Source: Neisseria gonorrhoeae
Lineage (GTDB): Bacteria; Pseudomonadota; Gammaproteobacteria; Burkholderiales; Neisseriaceae
Direction: 5' to 3'
DNA: 35,493 nucleotides
Assembly: GCF_003315235.1 (NCBI RefSeq)
Contig: NZ_QNRU01000021.1
Span: 1-35,493, forward strand
Within the stretch, counting starts at the first letter, position 1. Every line of letters starts with the position of its first letter. Position numbers and translations under genes: made by a program. The notes beneath the pieces were generated by a model. That model was not told the origin of the DNA. It made no database searches and was given only the letters and a program-made list of their open reading frames with translations. Positions 16,032 through 24,777 of this stretch are shown piece by piece.

Positions 16032-16589
16032 ATGAAACCCAAATTCAAAACCGTTTTAACCGCGCTGCTTTTGGCGGTTTCCCTGCCGTCTATGGCGGCA
16101 ACCCGCGTCCTGATGGAAACCGATATGGGCAATATCCGTTTGGTTTTGGACGAATCCAAAGCCTCCAAAACCGTTGCCAATTTCGTGCGCTATGCCCGAA
16201 AAGGCTTTTACGACAACACGATTTTCCACCGCGTCATCGGCGGCTTCGTCATCCAAGGCGGCGGATTGACCGAGGACTTGGTGCAAAAGGCAACCGATAA
16301 GGCCGTTGCCAACGAATCCGGCAACGGCTTGAAAAACACCGTCGGCACCATCGCAATGGCGCGGACGGCAGACCCCGATTCCGCCGCCGCCCAATTCTTT
16401 ATCAATCTGGCGGACAACGGTTCGCTCGACTACAAAAACGGACAATACGGCTACACCGTTTTCGGCAGGGTAGAAAGCGGAATGGACACCGTTTCCAAAA
16501 TCGCCCGCGTCAAAACCGCCACGCGCGGCCTTTATCAAAACGTACCCGTACAGCCCGTCAAAATCCGTCGCGTTGTTGTCGGGCAGTAA
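16032..16589 (+). CDS. ppiA: Periplasmic peptidyl-prolyl cis-trans isomerase, cyclophilin type
   Basis: Catalyses proline isomerisation in folding of periplasmic proteins. Residues 1-22 (MKPKFKTVLTALLLAVSLPSMA) are a clear signal peptide. The cyclophilin core shows FHRVIGGFVIQGGG, NESGNGLKNTVGTIAMARTADPDSAAAQFFINLADN and GYTVFGRV, with the active-site Arg (FHRV) and the QFFIN strand conserved. The 185-residue length and the late GLYQNVPVQPVKI motif match E. coli PpiA better than cytosolic PpiB. A strong AGGAGG precedes the ATG. Confidence 0.9.
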   Translation: MKPKFKTVLTALLLAVSLPSMAATRVLMETDMGNIRLVLDESKASKTVANFVRYARKGFYDNTIFHRVIGGFVIQGGGLTEDLVQKATDKAVANESGNGLKNTVGTIAMARTADPDSAAAQFFINLADNGSLDYKNGQYGYTVFGRVESGMDTVSKIARVKTATRGLYQNVPVQPVKIRRVVVGQ

Positions 16590-16603
16590 CACGCAGACAG
16601 ACG

Positions 16604-16644
16604 TTCAGACGGCGTCGCCCGTTTCCCAAAAAACGCCGTTTAAA
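16604..16644 (+). terminator. Terminator after ppiA, one DUS arm decayed
   Basis: TTCAGACGGCGT (16604-16615) pairs with ACGCCGTTTAAA (16633-16644). The right arm looks like a DUS in which GCCGTCTGAA has become GCCGTTTAAA, so the stem keeps seven strong pairs around ACGGCGT/ACGCCGT. Confidence 0.55.
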
Positions 16645-16704
16645 GTAAAAAAATATTTTAAAACAGACAGTTGATATTGACAAATTCAAACCGAGGATTT
16701 TAAA

Positions 16705-18768
16705 ATGCTGCCAACCCAACCCAACCCAACCCAACCCAACCCAACCCAACCCAACCCAACCCAACCCAACCCAAGCCCTGATCTAAGCGACACAGCCGGG
16801 GCGAACACTGAGGCAATCTACACTTCAGACGGCATTACCGCCAACTCTACCCAACTCGAACAGCTCAAAAAACTGTTTCCCGCCTGTTTTGACGCAGACG
16901 GAAATTTCCTTATCGACAGATTACAAGCCGAAATTGCGCCACAGACCGACATCGGACGCGAATTTTACGAAATGAACTGGCTGGGCAAATCATATGCCCG
17001 CCTGCTTCGCAACCTGCCGCCCGAAACCCTGATAAGTGAAGACAAAACGCACAACGCCAAGCCCGAAAATGCAGGCAGCCAAAATCTGCTGATTCGCGGC
17101 GATAATCTGGAAGTGTTGAAACACTTAAAAAACGCCTACGCAAACAGCGTGAAGATGATTTACATCGACCCGCCCTACAACACCGGATCGGACGGCTTTG
17201 TCTATCAGGACGACCGCAAATTCACACCCGCCGAACTTGCCCTCCTGGCGAATATTGACGAAGACGAAGCCGCGCGGATTTTAGATTTCACCGACAAAGG
17301 CTCAAACTCGCACAGCGCGTGGCTGACCTTTATGTATCCGCGCCTGTATATCGCCCGCGAACTGTTAAAGGACGACGGCGTGATTTTTATCTCGATTGAC
17401 GATAACGAAGCGGCGCAGTTGAAATTGTTGTGTGATGAAGTGTTTGGGGAAGGGAATTTTGTTGCACAATTGCCTTGGCGAAAAAGAACAGCTAAATCAG
17501 ATGTGCCTTTTGGTATTTCGCAGGATTATGAATGGATATTTGTATTCGCAAAATCTTGCCAATTTATTGCAGCAACTAAAGGCAAGGAACGACGCTATTA
17601 TGAGACTGATGATTTCCCCGATCGTCCTTGGCGTACCCACGACTTAACGAAACAAACAACTGCGGCGGAAAGGCCAAATAGTTTTTTCACAATGGTTGAT
17701 CCCAAGACAGGAAAAAAATATCCAGCAAATCCAAATGCAACTTGGCGTGTAACCAAAGATACATTTCAAGATTATTATAATAAAGGAAAAATCGTTTTCC
17801 CTGATGATTATGATTTCTTAAATATCAGCAATCCAGTTATGCGTTACTTTAAAGATGACGACATGAAAAAAGCTGGCGAGGATTTTGGCAAAGTAGCTGT
17901 AAGCAGTAGATTACCTGAAAATGTTGGTACATTAGCCGATGCAGTAGCCGAATATTTGGCTATTTTTAGTAGGACGCTACCTGAAAATATCGGAATGACT
18001 AAAGAAGGCACAAAAGAAATCACAGATTTATTTGGTAGCAAAATATTTACCTTCCCCAAGCCTAGTCAATTGATTAAATTTTTAGTTTCAATAAGTTCAA
18101 AGAGTAATGACCTAATCCTAGACTTCTTCGCAGGCAGCGGCACAACCGCCCACGCCGTGATGCAGCTTAACGCCGAAGGACAAAACGGTAACCGCCGCTA
18201 TATCTGTGTACAGCTTCCCGAAAAAACCGCTGAAAAATCCGAAGCCCGTAAAGCAGGCTACCCGACCATCTTCGACATCACCAAAGCCCGCATAGAAAAA
18301 GCCGCCGCCAAAATCCGCGTCGAACATCCCGATTACACGGGCGATTCGGGCTTCAAAATCTTTCAAACGGCAGACAATTTCAGGCAGCATCCAGACAAGG
18401 ATTTTTCGCCCGAACAACCGGATTTGCCGCTTAACGATGAATTAAGCGAAGAACAGCTGCAAACGCTTCTGACCACCTGGACGCTGTATGACGGGGCGGC
18501 ACTGACCACGCCGGTTGAGCCTGTGCGGTTGGGCAGTTATACGGCGTATCTGTGCGAAAAACGGCTGTATCTGCTTAACAAGGGTTTTACTTCCGCCGAT
18601 TTGCTGGCGTTTATCAAGAAGCTGGACGACGATGCGGATTTCAATCCCAACCGTGTGATTGTATTCGGCAGCAATATGGCAAGCGCCATGCAGCACGAAC
18701 TCGACCAGGCGGTTCGCGGTTATACCAATAAAAAAGAGATTGAGTTGAATGTGATTATCAGGGTGTAA
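16705..18768 (+). CDS. modB: Type III DNA methyltransferase ModB, phase-variable
   Basis: N6-adenine methyltransferase and recognition subunit of a type III restriction-modification system. The first 23 residues are the CCCAA-encoded PTQPN repeat. Motif IV DPPYNTG begins at Asp155, and motif I DFFAGSGTT lies at residues 473-481, the order of beta-class type III Mod proteins. The target recognition domain lies between them. The DNA from about 17440 to 18120 is much more AT-rich than both flanks, consistent with an exchanged recognition-domain allele. GAGGA lies about 8 bases before the ATG. A DUS is embedded near 16825. ModB phasevarions with CCCAA repeats are known in pathogenic Neisseria. 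The allele number and target site cannot be named from sequence alone. Confidence 0.94.
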   Translation: MLPTQPNPTQPNPTQPNPTQPNPSPDLSDTAGANTEAIYTSDGITANSTQLEQLKKLFPACFDADGNFLIDRLQAEIAPQTDIGREFYEMNWLGKSYARLLRNLPPETLISEDKTHNAKPENAGSQNLLIRGDNLEVLKHLKNAYANSVKMIYIDPPYNTGSDGFVYQDDRKFTPAELALLANIDEDEAARILDFTDKGSNSHSAWLTFMYPRLYIARELLKDDGVIFISIDDNEAAQLKLLCDEVFGEGNFVAQLPWRKRTAKSDVPFGISQDYEWIFVFAKSCQFIAATKGKERRYYETDDFPDRPWRTHDLTKQTTAAERPNSFFTMVDPKTGKKYPANPNATWRVTKDTFQDYYNKGKIVFPDDYDFLNISNPVMRYFKDDDMKKAGEDFGKVAVSSRLPENVGTLADAVAEYLAIFSRTLPENIGMTKEGTKEITDLFGSKIFTFPKPSQLIKFLVSISSKSNDLILDFFAGSGTTAHAVMQLNAEGQNGNRRYICVQLPEKTAEKSEARKAGYPTIFDITKARIEKAAAKIRVEHPDYTGDSGFKIFQTADNFRQHPDKDFSPEQPDLPLNDELSEEQLQTLLTTWTLYDGAALTTPVEPVRLGSYTAYLCEKRLYLLNKGFTSADLLAFIKKLDDDADFNPNRVIVFGSNMASAMQHELDQAVRGYTNKKEIELNVIIRV
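16715..16774 (+). repeat. CCCAA pentanucleotide repeat tract (12 copies), phase-variation switch of modB
   Basis: Twelve uninterrupted CCCAA units, preceded by a partial CCAA, begin 10 bases after the modB ATG and encode repeating PTQPN. Five-base units change the reading frame whenever one copy is gained or lost by slipped-strand mispairing. At twelve copies the frame is open through the entire methyltransferase, so this sequence is in the ON state. Confidence 0.95.
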
Positions 18769-18804
18769 CCGGAATCCGAAAGTGCAGGCTGCTTTTCGGC
18801 TTGG

Positions 18805-18824
18805 ATTCCCCTTGCGGGGGAAGG
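18805..18824. repeat. Degenerate dRS3-like repeat between modB and res
   Basis: ATTCCC, then eight bases, then a GGGAA-type arm, flanked by CTTGG on the left and GGACGA on the right, resembles the neisserial dRS3 family (ATTCCC-N8-GGGAAT) with substitutions. GGAATCC at 18771 and GGATTCC at 18803 form an outer imperfect stem, so the whole 89-bp gap between modB and res can fold. Confidence 0.45.
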
Positions 18825-18857
18825 ACGATACAACAATGACTTCATGGAGAAACATTC

Positions 18858-21797
18858 ATGAGCGGTTTTAATTACGAGAAAAACCAGCCGCACCAAATGC
18901 GGGCGGTTTCGGCGGTTTTGGGCGTGTTTGACGGGGCAACGCCCAAATATCGGACGGCAGACGAAAATCCCGAACTTTTGTTTGCTGCAAAACAATACGC
19001 AAACAATATCCTGAAAGTGCAAAGCCAAAACGGTATAGACGGCCGATTCCCCGACCGTTCGGACGACCAAAATATCCTTGATATTTCCATGGAAACGGGC
19101 ACGGGCAAAACCTATACCTACACACAAACCATGTTCGAGCTGCACCGTTGGCTGGGCGTGTTCAAATTTATCGTGGTCGTGCCGACTTTGTCCATTAAGG
19201 CGGGAACACAGCAGTTTTTGCAAAGCAAGGCTTTGGCAGAGCATTTTGAACAGGATTTCGGCGGCGATTATGAAGGCGTACGCCTGAAAACCTATGTGGT
19301 GGAAAGCGCGAAAAAGAATAAGGGCAAAAAGTCCAATGCGCCCATAACGATTGAGCAATTTGTCAAAGCGGAAAACAAAAAGGAAATTCATGTGCTGCTG
19401 ATTAACGCGGGCATGGTTAATTCGTCGTCCATGAACGATACGGGCGACAAGGCATTGAAGGATTTGTTTGACAATCCCGTTGATGCATTGGCTGCCGTGC
19501 GCCCGTTTATGATTGTGGACGAACCGCATAAATTCCCGACCCGAGATAGCGCGAAAACGTGGGGCAATATCAAACGCTTAAAACCGCAATATATTTTGCG
19601 CTACGGTGCAACATTTAACGATGAATATTACAACTTGCTTTACCGTTTGACGGCAGTAGACGCGTTTAACGACGGGCTGGTCAAAGGCGTGCGCGTGTTT
19701 CAGGAAGAAATGCAGGGCGGCATGGATGCGGCGGTAAAACTGGTGTCGTCGGACGGCAAAGAAGCGAAATTTGAATTAAACGAAAAGGACAAAAAGCAGA
19801 CGTTCAAACTGGCAAAAGGCGAAGATTTGGCGCAAATCCATCCGGCTATTTCGGATTTGAAAATCGACAAAATGAATAAAACCGTGGTGGTGTTAAGCAA
19901 CGGCTTGGAGTTGAAAACGGGTGCCGTCATCAACCCTTATTCCTATTCGCAAACGGTGCAGGATGCGATGATGCAGCGGGCGGTTGCCGAACATTTCAAG
20001 CTGGAACGCGCGCTTTTGGCAGAACGCGCGCCACAGCCCAAAATCAAGCCGCTGACGCTGTTTTTTATTGACGATATCGCGGGCTACCGCAGCGGCAACG
20101 AGCTTTCAGGCAGCCTGAAAGATAAATTTGAAAGCTGGATTCGCGCGGAAGCGGCACGCCGTCTGAAAACGGAAAGCGACCCGTTTTACCGCGATTACCT
20201 GCAAAAGACGTTGGACGATGTATCCGCCTGCCACGGCGGCTATTTTTCCAAAGACAATACAGACAGCGACGATAGAATCGAGCAGGAAATCAATGAAATC
20301 CTGCACGATAAGGAAAAACTGCTGTCTTTGGACAACCCGCGCCGCTTTATTTTTTCCAAATGGACGCTGCGCGAAGGCTGGGACAATCCCAACGTTTTCC
20401 AGATTTGCAAACTGCGTTCCAGCGGCAGCACGACTTCCAAGCTGCAAGAAGTCGGACGCGGCCTGCGCCTGCCGGTAAACGAGCTGATGGCGCGGGTGCG
20501 CGATGTACCGTACAAACTGAATTATTTTGTCGATAGCAGCGAAAAAGACTTTGTGAAGCAGCTTGTCGGCGAAATCAACGACAATTCTTTTCAGGAAGAA
20601 ATCTCCAAAAAGTTTACCGAAGAGCTGAAACAAAAAATATTGCAAAAATACCCCGATATCAAACCGCTGGTATTGGTAAACCAACTGTTTTCAGACGGCA
20701 TCATTGACGACAATGAAAACTTTGCCGAAGACGGCTATGACAAATTAAAAGCCGCCTATCCCGAAGCCTTCCCCAAAGGTTTGGACAAAGGCAAAGTCAG
20801 CAACGCCAAAGACGAGGGCAAAGACACCATCATCATGCGCGAAGGCAAATATGAAGAACTCAAAGCCTTGTGGGAGCTGATTCACCATAAAGCCGTTTTG
20901 CAGTACAAAATCAAAGATGAAGCCGAATTTGTCGATTTATTTACCGCCTATTTGCGTGAAAACGCCGCCAAATTCCCGCAGGCAGGCATATGCACGGCGG
21001 TAAACGAAGCTTATATCAACAACGGGCTTATGCTTTCCCGCCGCATAGACAGTATTGAAGATGAAGATTTTATCCGTTTCAACACAATGACTTATCGTGA
21101 GTTTCTGGAAAAACTGGCACAAACGGCAAAAATCCAGATGCAGACTTTGCATCAGGCGTTTTACCGCGTCCGCGACGAACTGAACATTGGCGATTTTTTG
21201 AATATGCAGACCATCGCCCAAATCAAAAACGGCTTCAACCGGTTTTTGCTTCATCATTCCTTCCATAAATTCGAACTGGATTACCGGCTTGTCGGCAGCA
21301 AAATCCATCCGACCAAATTTACCAATAAAGACGGCAAACCGCGCGCGGTGAAAAAAGCAGATTTGGGCAGATTTGAAGATACGGAGCACCGGCCTGCCGC
21401 CGGCTATCTCTTCGGCGAGATTTTCTACGATTCGGATATAGAACATGAAAATGTCGCCAACAACCAAATTGAAGGCGTAATCGTATTTACCAAAATACCG
21501 AGAAACTCCATCAAAATCCCTGTTGCCGGCGGCGGCACGTATTCGCCCGACTTTGCCTATATCGTGAAAACCAAAAGCGGCGAGATTCTGAACTTTGTGA
21601 TTGAAGCCAAAGGGACTGACGGGGCGGAAGATTTGCGAAAAAGCGAAGAGCGGAAAATCAAACATGCCGAAAAGCTGTTTGCCGAGATTTCCAAAGAAAT
21701 CAAGGTGGTGTTCAAAACGCAGTTTGACGGCGAGAGGATAGCCGAACTGATCGGGCAAAATATGCCAGCAGGCGGGCATTCTGAAAACGGACACTGA
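18858..21797 (+). CDS. res: Type III restriction enzyme, Res subunit
   Basis: ATP-dependent helicase/translocase and endonuclease subunit that cuts unmodified DNA with ModB. The 979-residue protein has Walker A METGTGKTYTY (Gly81-Thr85) and Walker B DEPH (Asp221-His224). Later helicase motifs include FSKWTLREGWDNPNVFQICKLRSSGS and LQEVGRGLRLPVN. A C-terminal PD-(D/E)xK nuclease has Asp898 (SPDF) and Glu916-Ala-Lys918 (IEAKG). All key residues are present, so restriction should be possible when modB is ON. GGAG precedes the ATG by about 9 bases. Two core DUS copies are embedded, near 20157 and 20690. The 89-bp gap after modB holds a dRS3-like hairpin. Confidence 0.92.
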   Translation: MSGFNYEKNQPHQMRAVSAVLGVFDGATPKYRTADENPELLFAAKQYANNILKVQSQNGIDGRFPDRSDDQNILDISMETGTGKTYTYTQTMFELHRWLGVFKFIVVVPTLSIKAGTQQFLQSKALAEHFEQDFGGDYEGVRLKTYVVESAKKNKGKKSNAPITIEQFVKAENKKEIHVLLINAGMVNSSSMNDTGDKALKDLFDNPVDALAAVRPFMIVDEPHKFPTRDSAKTWGNIKRLKPQYILRYGATFNDEYYNLLYRLTAVDAFNDGLVKGVRVFQEEMQGGMDAAVKLVSSDGKEAKFELNEKDKKQTFKLAKGEDLAQIHPAISDLKIDKMNKTVVVLSNGLELKTGAVINPYSYSQTVQDAMMQRAVAEHFKLERALLAERAPQPKIKPLTLFFIDDIAGYRSGNELSGSLKDKFESWIRAEAARRLKTESDPFYRDYLQKTLDDVSACHGGYFSKDNTDSDDRIEQEINEILHDKEKLLSLDNPRRFIFSKWTLREGWDNPNVFQICKLRSSGSTTSKLQEVGRGLRLPVNELMARVRDVPYKLNYFVDSSEKDFVKQLVGEINDNSFQEEISKKFTEELKQKILQKYPDIKPLVLVNQLFSDGIIDDNENFAEDGYDKLKAAYPEAFPKGLDKGKVSNAKDEGKDTIIMREGKYEELKALWELIHHKAVLQYKIKDEAEFVDLFTAYLRENAAKFPQAGICTAVNEAYINNGLMLSRRIDSIEDEDFIRFNTMTYREFLEKLAQTAKIQMQTLHQAFYRVRDELNIGDFLNMQTIAQIKNGFNRFLLHHSFHKFELDYRLVGSKIHPTKFTNKDGKPRAVKKADLGRFEDTEHRPAAGYLFGEIFYDSDIEHENVANNQIEGVIVFTKIPRNSIKIPVAGGGTYSPDFAYIVKTKSGEILNFVIEAKGTDGAEDLRKSEERKIKHAEKLFAEISKEIKVVFKTQFDGERIAELIGQNMPAGGHSENGH

Positions 21798-21835
21798 GAA
21801 ACAAATGTTTGGAAGCCGTCTGCTTCGGGATTTTA

Positions 21836-21877
21836 AAATGCCGTCTGAAACGCCAAACGGGCTTCAGACGGCATTTT
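21836..21877. terminator. Inverted DUS pair, bidirectional terminator between res and ttcA
   Basis: AAAATGCCGTCTGAA and TTCAGACGGCATTTTT form a 15-bp stem flanked by A and T runs. It lies between two convergent genes. Confidence 0.85.
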
Positions 21878-21890
21878 TGACGGCGGAGGT

Positions 21891-22850
21891 CTATGGGCCG
21901 CAGGTTTTCGGCTTGTTCGCCAGAATGTTGATGACTTTGCGTTCGGCTTTTTGCGGCTCGATTTTGATTTCGCTCTCATCTTCTTCGCTGCCGTCTGAAA
22001 AGCGTTCGGGCATTTTTTCGCTGTCAAAAGCCAAATCGCCGCCGTGTTTCAGATTTTGACCGCGTTCCAATCCGGCAAAGTCAAAGAGTTCGGTATCGGC
22101 AAGGTGGGAAGGGACGACGTTTTGCAGGGCGGAGAACATCGATTCGATACGGCCGGGGAAGCGTTTGTCCCAATCGCGCAGCATATCGCCGATGACTTGG
22201 CGTTGTAGGTTGGGCTGCGAGCCGCAGAGGTTGCACGGGATGATGGGGAACTGTTTCAATTCGGCGTATTTGATTAAGTCTTTTTCTTTCACATACGCCA
22301 GCGGGCGGATGACGATGTGTTCGCCGTTGTCGCTCACCAGCTTGGGCGGCATGGCTTTGAGTTTGCCGCCGTAAAACATATTTAAAAACATGGTGGCGAG
22401 GATGTCGTCGCGGTGGTGTCCCAAGGCGATTTTGGTGCAGCCCAATTCTTTTGCGGTGCGGTAGAGGATGCCGCGCCGCAGGCGGCTGCACAGCGAACAA
22501 GTCGTTTTGCCTTCGTCCAACACGCGTTTGACGGTGGAGTAAGTGTCTTCTTCAACGATTTTGTAGGGAACGCCGATGCTTTCGAGATAGGTCGGCAATA
22601 CTTCTTCGGGGAAGCCCGGCTGTTTTTGGTCGAGATTGACGGCGACCAGTTCAAAATCAATCGGCGCGCTGGCTTGGAGCCGGCGCAGGATGTCTAACAG
22701 GGCGTAGCTGTCTTTGCCGCCGGAGAGGCAGACCATGATTTTGTCGCCCGGCTCGATCATGTTGAAATCGTTAATCGTGTCGCCGACGGCGTGGCGCAGG
22801 CGTTTGCTGAGTTTGTTGTTTTCGAGTTCTTGCTTGGTTTTTTTGGACAT
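21891..22850 (-). CDS. ttcA: tRNA 2-thiocytidine(32) synthetase TtcA
   Basis: Iron-sulfur, ATP-dependent enzyme that thiolates C32 of some tRNAs. The PP-loop SGGKDS occupies residues 43-48. The cluster and sulfur cysteines are in [12 protein letters not shown] (Cys118, Cys121) and PCNLCGSQ (Cys206, Cys209). GHHRDDI near 145 is also typical. The 319-residue protein has a Neisseria-like acidic tail after residue 275; part of this tail is encoded over a DUS at about 21989. The ribosome site is weak. The gene is convergent with res. Confidence 0.93.
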   Translation of the reverse strand: MSKKTKQELENNKLSKRLRHAVGDTINDFNMIEPGDKIMVCLSGGKDSYALLDILRRLQASAPIDFELVAVNLDQKQPGFPEEVLPTYLESIGVPYKIVEEDTYSTVKRVLDEGKTTCSLCSRLRRGILYRTAKELGCTKIALGHHRDDILATMFLNMFYGGKLKAMPPKLVSDNGEHIVIRPLAYVKEKDLIKYAELKQFPIIPCNLCGSQPNLQRQVIGDMLRDWDKRFPGRIESMFSALQNVVPSHLADTELFDFAGLERGQNLKHGGDLAFDSEKMPERFSDGSEEDESEIKIEPQKAERKVINILANKPKTCGP

Positions 22851-22904
22851 GGCGGTGGTTTGAAAAATTAGGGATGCGGCATTGTAACCGAAAACAGGGG
22901 CGGC

Positions 22905-22934
22905 AATGCCGTCTGAAGGGCTTCAGACGGCATT
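22905..22934. terminator. Compact inverted DUS pair, terminator of ygfZ
   Basis: AATGCCGTCTGAAG and CTTCAGACGGCATT are separated by only two bases, so the arms form a near-perfect 30-bp palindrome just beyond the ygfZ stop on the minus strand. Confidence 0.8.
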
Positions 22935-22941
22935 AGAGGGC

Positions 22942-23808
22942 TTATTCTGCATTTTTGGTTTTAAAGAAGAGATGAACCGCTTTGAAGATACCGCCGTTTG
23001 GGACGGTGAGTTCTTTTTGCGCGGCGGAGAATTTAATCACGGCAAGGGCGGTAAAGTTTTCCGAATCTTGAACGCTGTCGAGTACGATGCCGGCTTCTTC
23101 GCCGTCCGCCGTCAGCAGGATGCCCGCTTCGGCTGCCGAATTTCCCGACAATACCGCCAAGCCGCGTTTGACCTGCCCCCGATACTGGGCGCGCGCGATG
23201 ATTTCCTGTCCCGGGTAGCAGCCTTTTTTGAAGTGTACGCCGCCGATGATGTGCTGGTTGAGCATTTGGGCGACGGCGGTTTCTTTGGTAGCCGCGCATA
23301 TCCACGGATAACCGCTGCGGATTTCGTGCAGCCGCCACGCGTTTTCGGCGGCAGCGTCATAAGGGGGTAGGGCGGTTTCGGGGGCGATGTGCAAAATGCC
23401 TCGATGGTGCAGGATGACGGAACAGATGCCGTCTGAGACGCATTCGGAGGTAAAGGCGAGACTGGGTTCTTGCGCGGCAAGCGGTTCGGCGGATGCTGCC
23501 AATTCCGCGCCGACGGCGTAATCTTCAAGGATTTCAAAAACGGCTTTGGCGCGCAACACAAACATCCGCAGGCGTTTGACCGTTGCTTCAAGCAAATCTT
23601 GCGCCATAATCAGCAGCAAATCGTCTCCACGGTTGACGACAATCATATTGGCGATGACGCGGCCTTTGGGCGTGTTGTAAGTCGCGTAACACGCCTGCCC
23701 GGCCTGAAGATTATTGATGTCGTTGGAAAGCTGTCCGTGCAGGAAGGTTTGGCGGTCTTCGCCGCTGACGCGCGCCACGCCGAAAAAGGGCAGTAAGGTT
23801 TTCATCAT
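22942..23808 (-). CDS. ygfZ: YgfZ/GcvT-like folate-binding protein
   Basis: Tetrahydrofolate-binding protein needed for activity and repair of some iron-sulfur enzymes, such as MiaB-type radical SAM proteins. The family signature KKGCYPGQE is at residues 194-202 with the redox-sensitive Cys197. The N-terminal GcvT-like fold contains FLHGQLSNDINNLQAGQACYATYNTPKGRVIANM. The 288-residue length is slightly shorter than E. coli YgfZ (about 326). Two adjacent ATG codons at 23808 and 23805 could start it. It lies upstream of another Fe-S-linked gene, ttcA, on the same strand, although a terminator separates them. Confidence 0.9.
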   Translation of the reverse strand: MMKTLLPFFGVARVSGEDRQTFLHGQLSNDINNLQAGQACYATYNTPKGRVIANMIVVNRGDDLLLIMAQDLLEATVKRLRMFVLRAKAVFEILEDYAVGAELAASAEPLAAQEPSLAFTSECVSDGICSVILHHRGILHIAPETALPPYDAAAENAWRLHEIRSGYPWICAATKETAVAQMLNQHIIGGVHFKKGCYPGQEIIARAQYRGQVKRGLAVLSGNSAAEAGILLTADGEEAGIVLDSVQDSENFTALAVIKFSAAQKELTVPNGGIFKAVHLFFKTKNAE

Positions 23809-23839
23809 TTGCGTACTCTGAAAATATAAGGAAATCTGT

Positions 23840-24202
23840 TTATGCAGTTGCCGCGTCTCTCTTCACGGCGGTTATTTTGATTTCGACGCGCCACTCCGGA
23901 CGGGCGAGCCGCGCTTCCACGCAGGCGCGGGCGGGCGTTCTGCCGGCGGCAACCCAAGCGTCCCACACGCCGTTCATTTCCGCATAGTCGCCCATATCAC
24001 GCAGGTAGATGACCGCATCCAAAACGTGTGCCTTGTCCGAGCCGCATTCCGCCAGCCAGCGGTCGGTTTGGGCAAGCACGTCGGCAGTCTGTTCGGCAGC
24101 CGTTTCACCGTTTTCGGGAACCATGCCGGAGAGGAAAATCAAGCCGCCCGCGCAAACCGCTTCGGAATAGCGGGGCGTTGTGCCGAAATACCGGATATCC
24201 AT
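23840..24202 (-). CDS. RidA family protein (YjgF/YER057c/UK114)
   Basis: A 120-residue member of the family whose RidA branch hydrolyses reactive enamines and imines from PLP enzymes. LIFLSGMVPENGETAAEQTADVLAQTDRWLAE and DAVIYLRDMGDYAEMNGVWDAW follow the family core. The substrate-binding arginine is Arg92 in TPARACVEARLARPEWRVEIK, so deaminase activity is plausible. The ATG at 24202 has AAGGAAA seven bases upstream; the longer frame from 24304 crosses into the divergent ybaK start and is not coding. The subgroup within the family is not resolved. Confidence 0.88.
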   Translation of the reverse strand: MDIRYFGTTPRYSEAVCAGGLIFLSGMVPENGETAAEQTADVLAQTDRWLAECGSDKAHVLDAVIYLRDMGDYAEMNGVWDAWVAAGRTPARACVEARLARPEWRVEIKITAVKRDAATA

Positions 24203-24276
24203 ATCGGTTTCCTTCGATAAAGGGGATATATGGTAACATTGCGCTTGACCGATTTCCATGTTTTGCATGACGAAAA

Positions 24277-24756
24277 ATGAGTAAACACACTTATCCGATA
24301 ACACCTGCCGTACGCGTTTTGCGTGAAAACGGCATCGAATTTGAACCTTTTACCTATGCCTATGAGGAACACGGCGGCACGGCGCAGTTTGCCCGACTGT
24401 TCGGCAAAGACGAACACTTGGTCATTAAAACCATTGTTTTGCAAGATGAAAACGGTAAGGGGCCGATTGTCTTGATGCACGGCGACAAACAGATTTCAAC
24501 CCGCAATCTGGCGCGGCATTTGGGTGCGAAACACATCGAACCCGCCGCGCCTGCGCAGGCAAACAAGTGGACGGGCTATCTGGTCGGCGGCACAACGCCG
24601 TTCGGCATCCGGACAAAATTGGATATTTACGTCGAACAGTCGGTGATGGATTTGGAAACCATCTATATCAATGGCGGAAAACGCGGGTTCATTATCGGTA
24701 TCCGCCCCGATGATTTAAATATTTTGAACCCGAAAACAATACAGGCAGCGGTTTGA
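24277..24756 (+). CDS. ybaK: Cys-tRNA(Pro)/Cys-tRNA(Cys) deacylase YbaK
   Basis: Editing enzyme that hydrolyses Cys-tRNA(Pro) mischarged by prolyl-tRNA synthetase. The 159 residues span one YbaK/INS domain. The conserved lysine is Lys51 in HLVIKTIVLQ. QISTRNLARHLGAKHIEPA, GYLVGGTTPFG and IYINGGKRGFIIGI are the usual later motifs. It is transcribed divergently from ridA across a 74-bp gap and is followed 21 bp later by the J-domain gene on the same strand, so ybaK, the J-domain gene and the DMT gene may be one operon. Confidence 0.92.
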   Translation: MSKHTYPITPAVRVLRENGIEFEPFTYAYEEHGGTAQFARLFGKDEHLVIKTIVLQDENGKGPIVLMHGDKQISTRNLARHLGAKHIEPAAPAQANKWTGYLVGGTTPFGIRTKLDIYVEQSVMDLETIYINGGKRGFIIGIRPDDLNILNPKTIQAAV

Positions 24757-24777
24757 CCGGGAAGTATAAGGAGCAAT

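Noticed and set aside
16710-16774. CCCAA tract as a minisatellite unrelated to coding
   Set aside because: It lies inside the methyltransferase frame directly after its ATG and matches the known modB switch.
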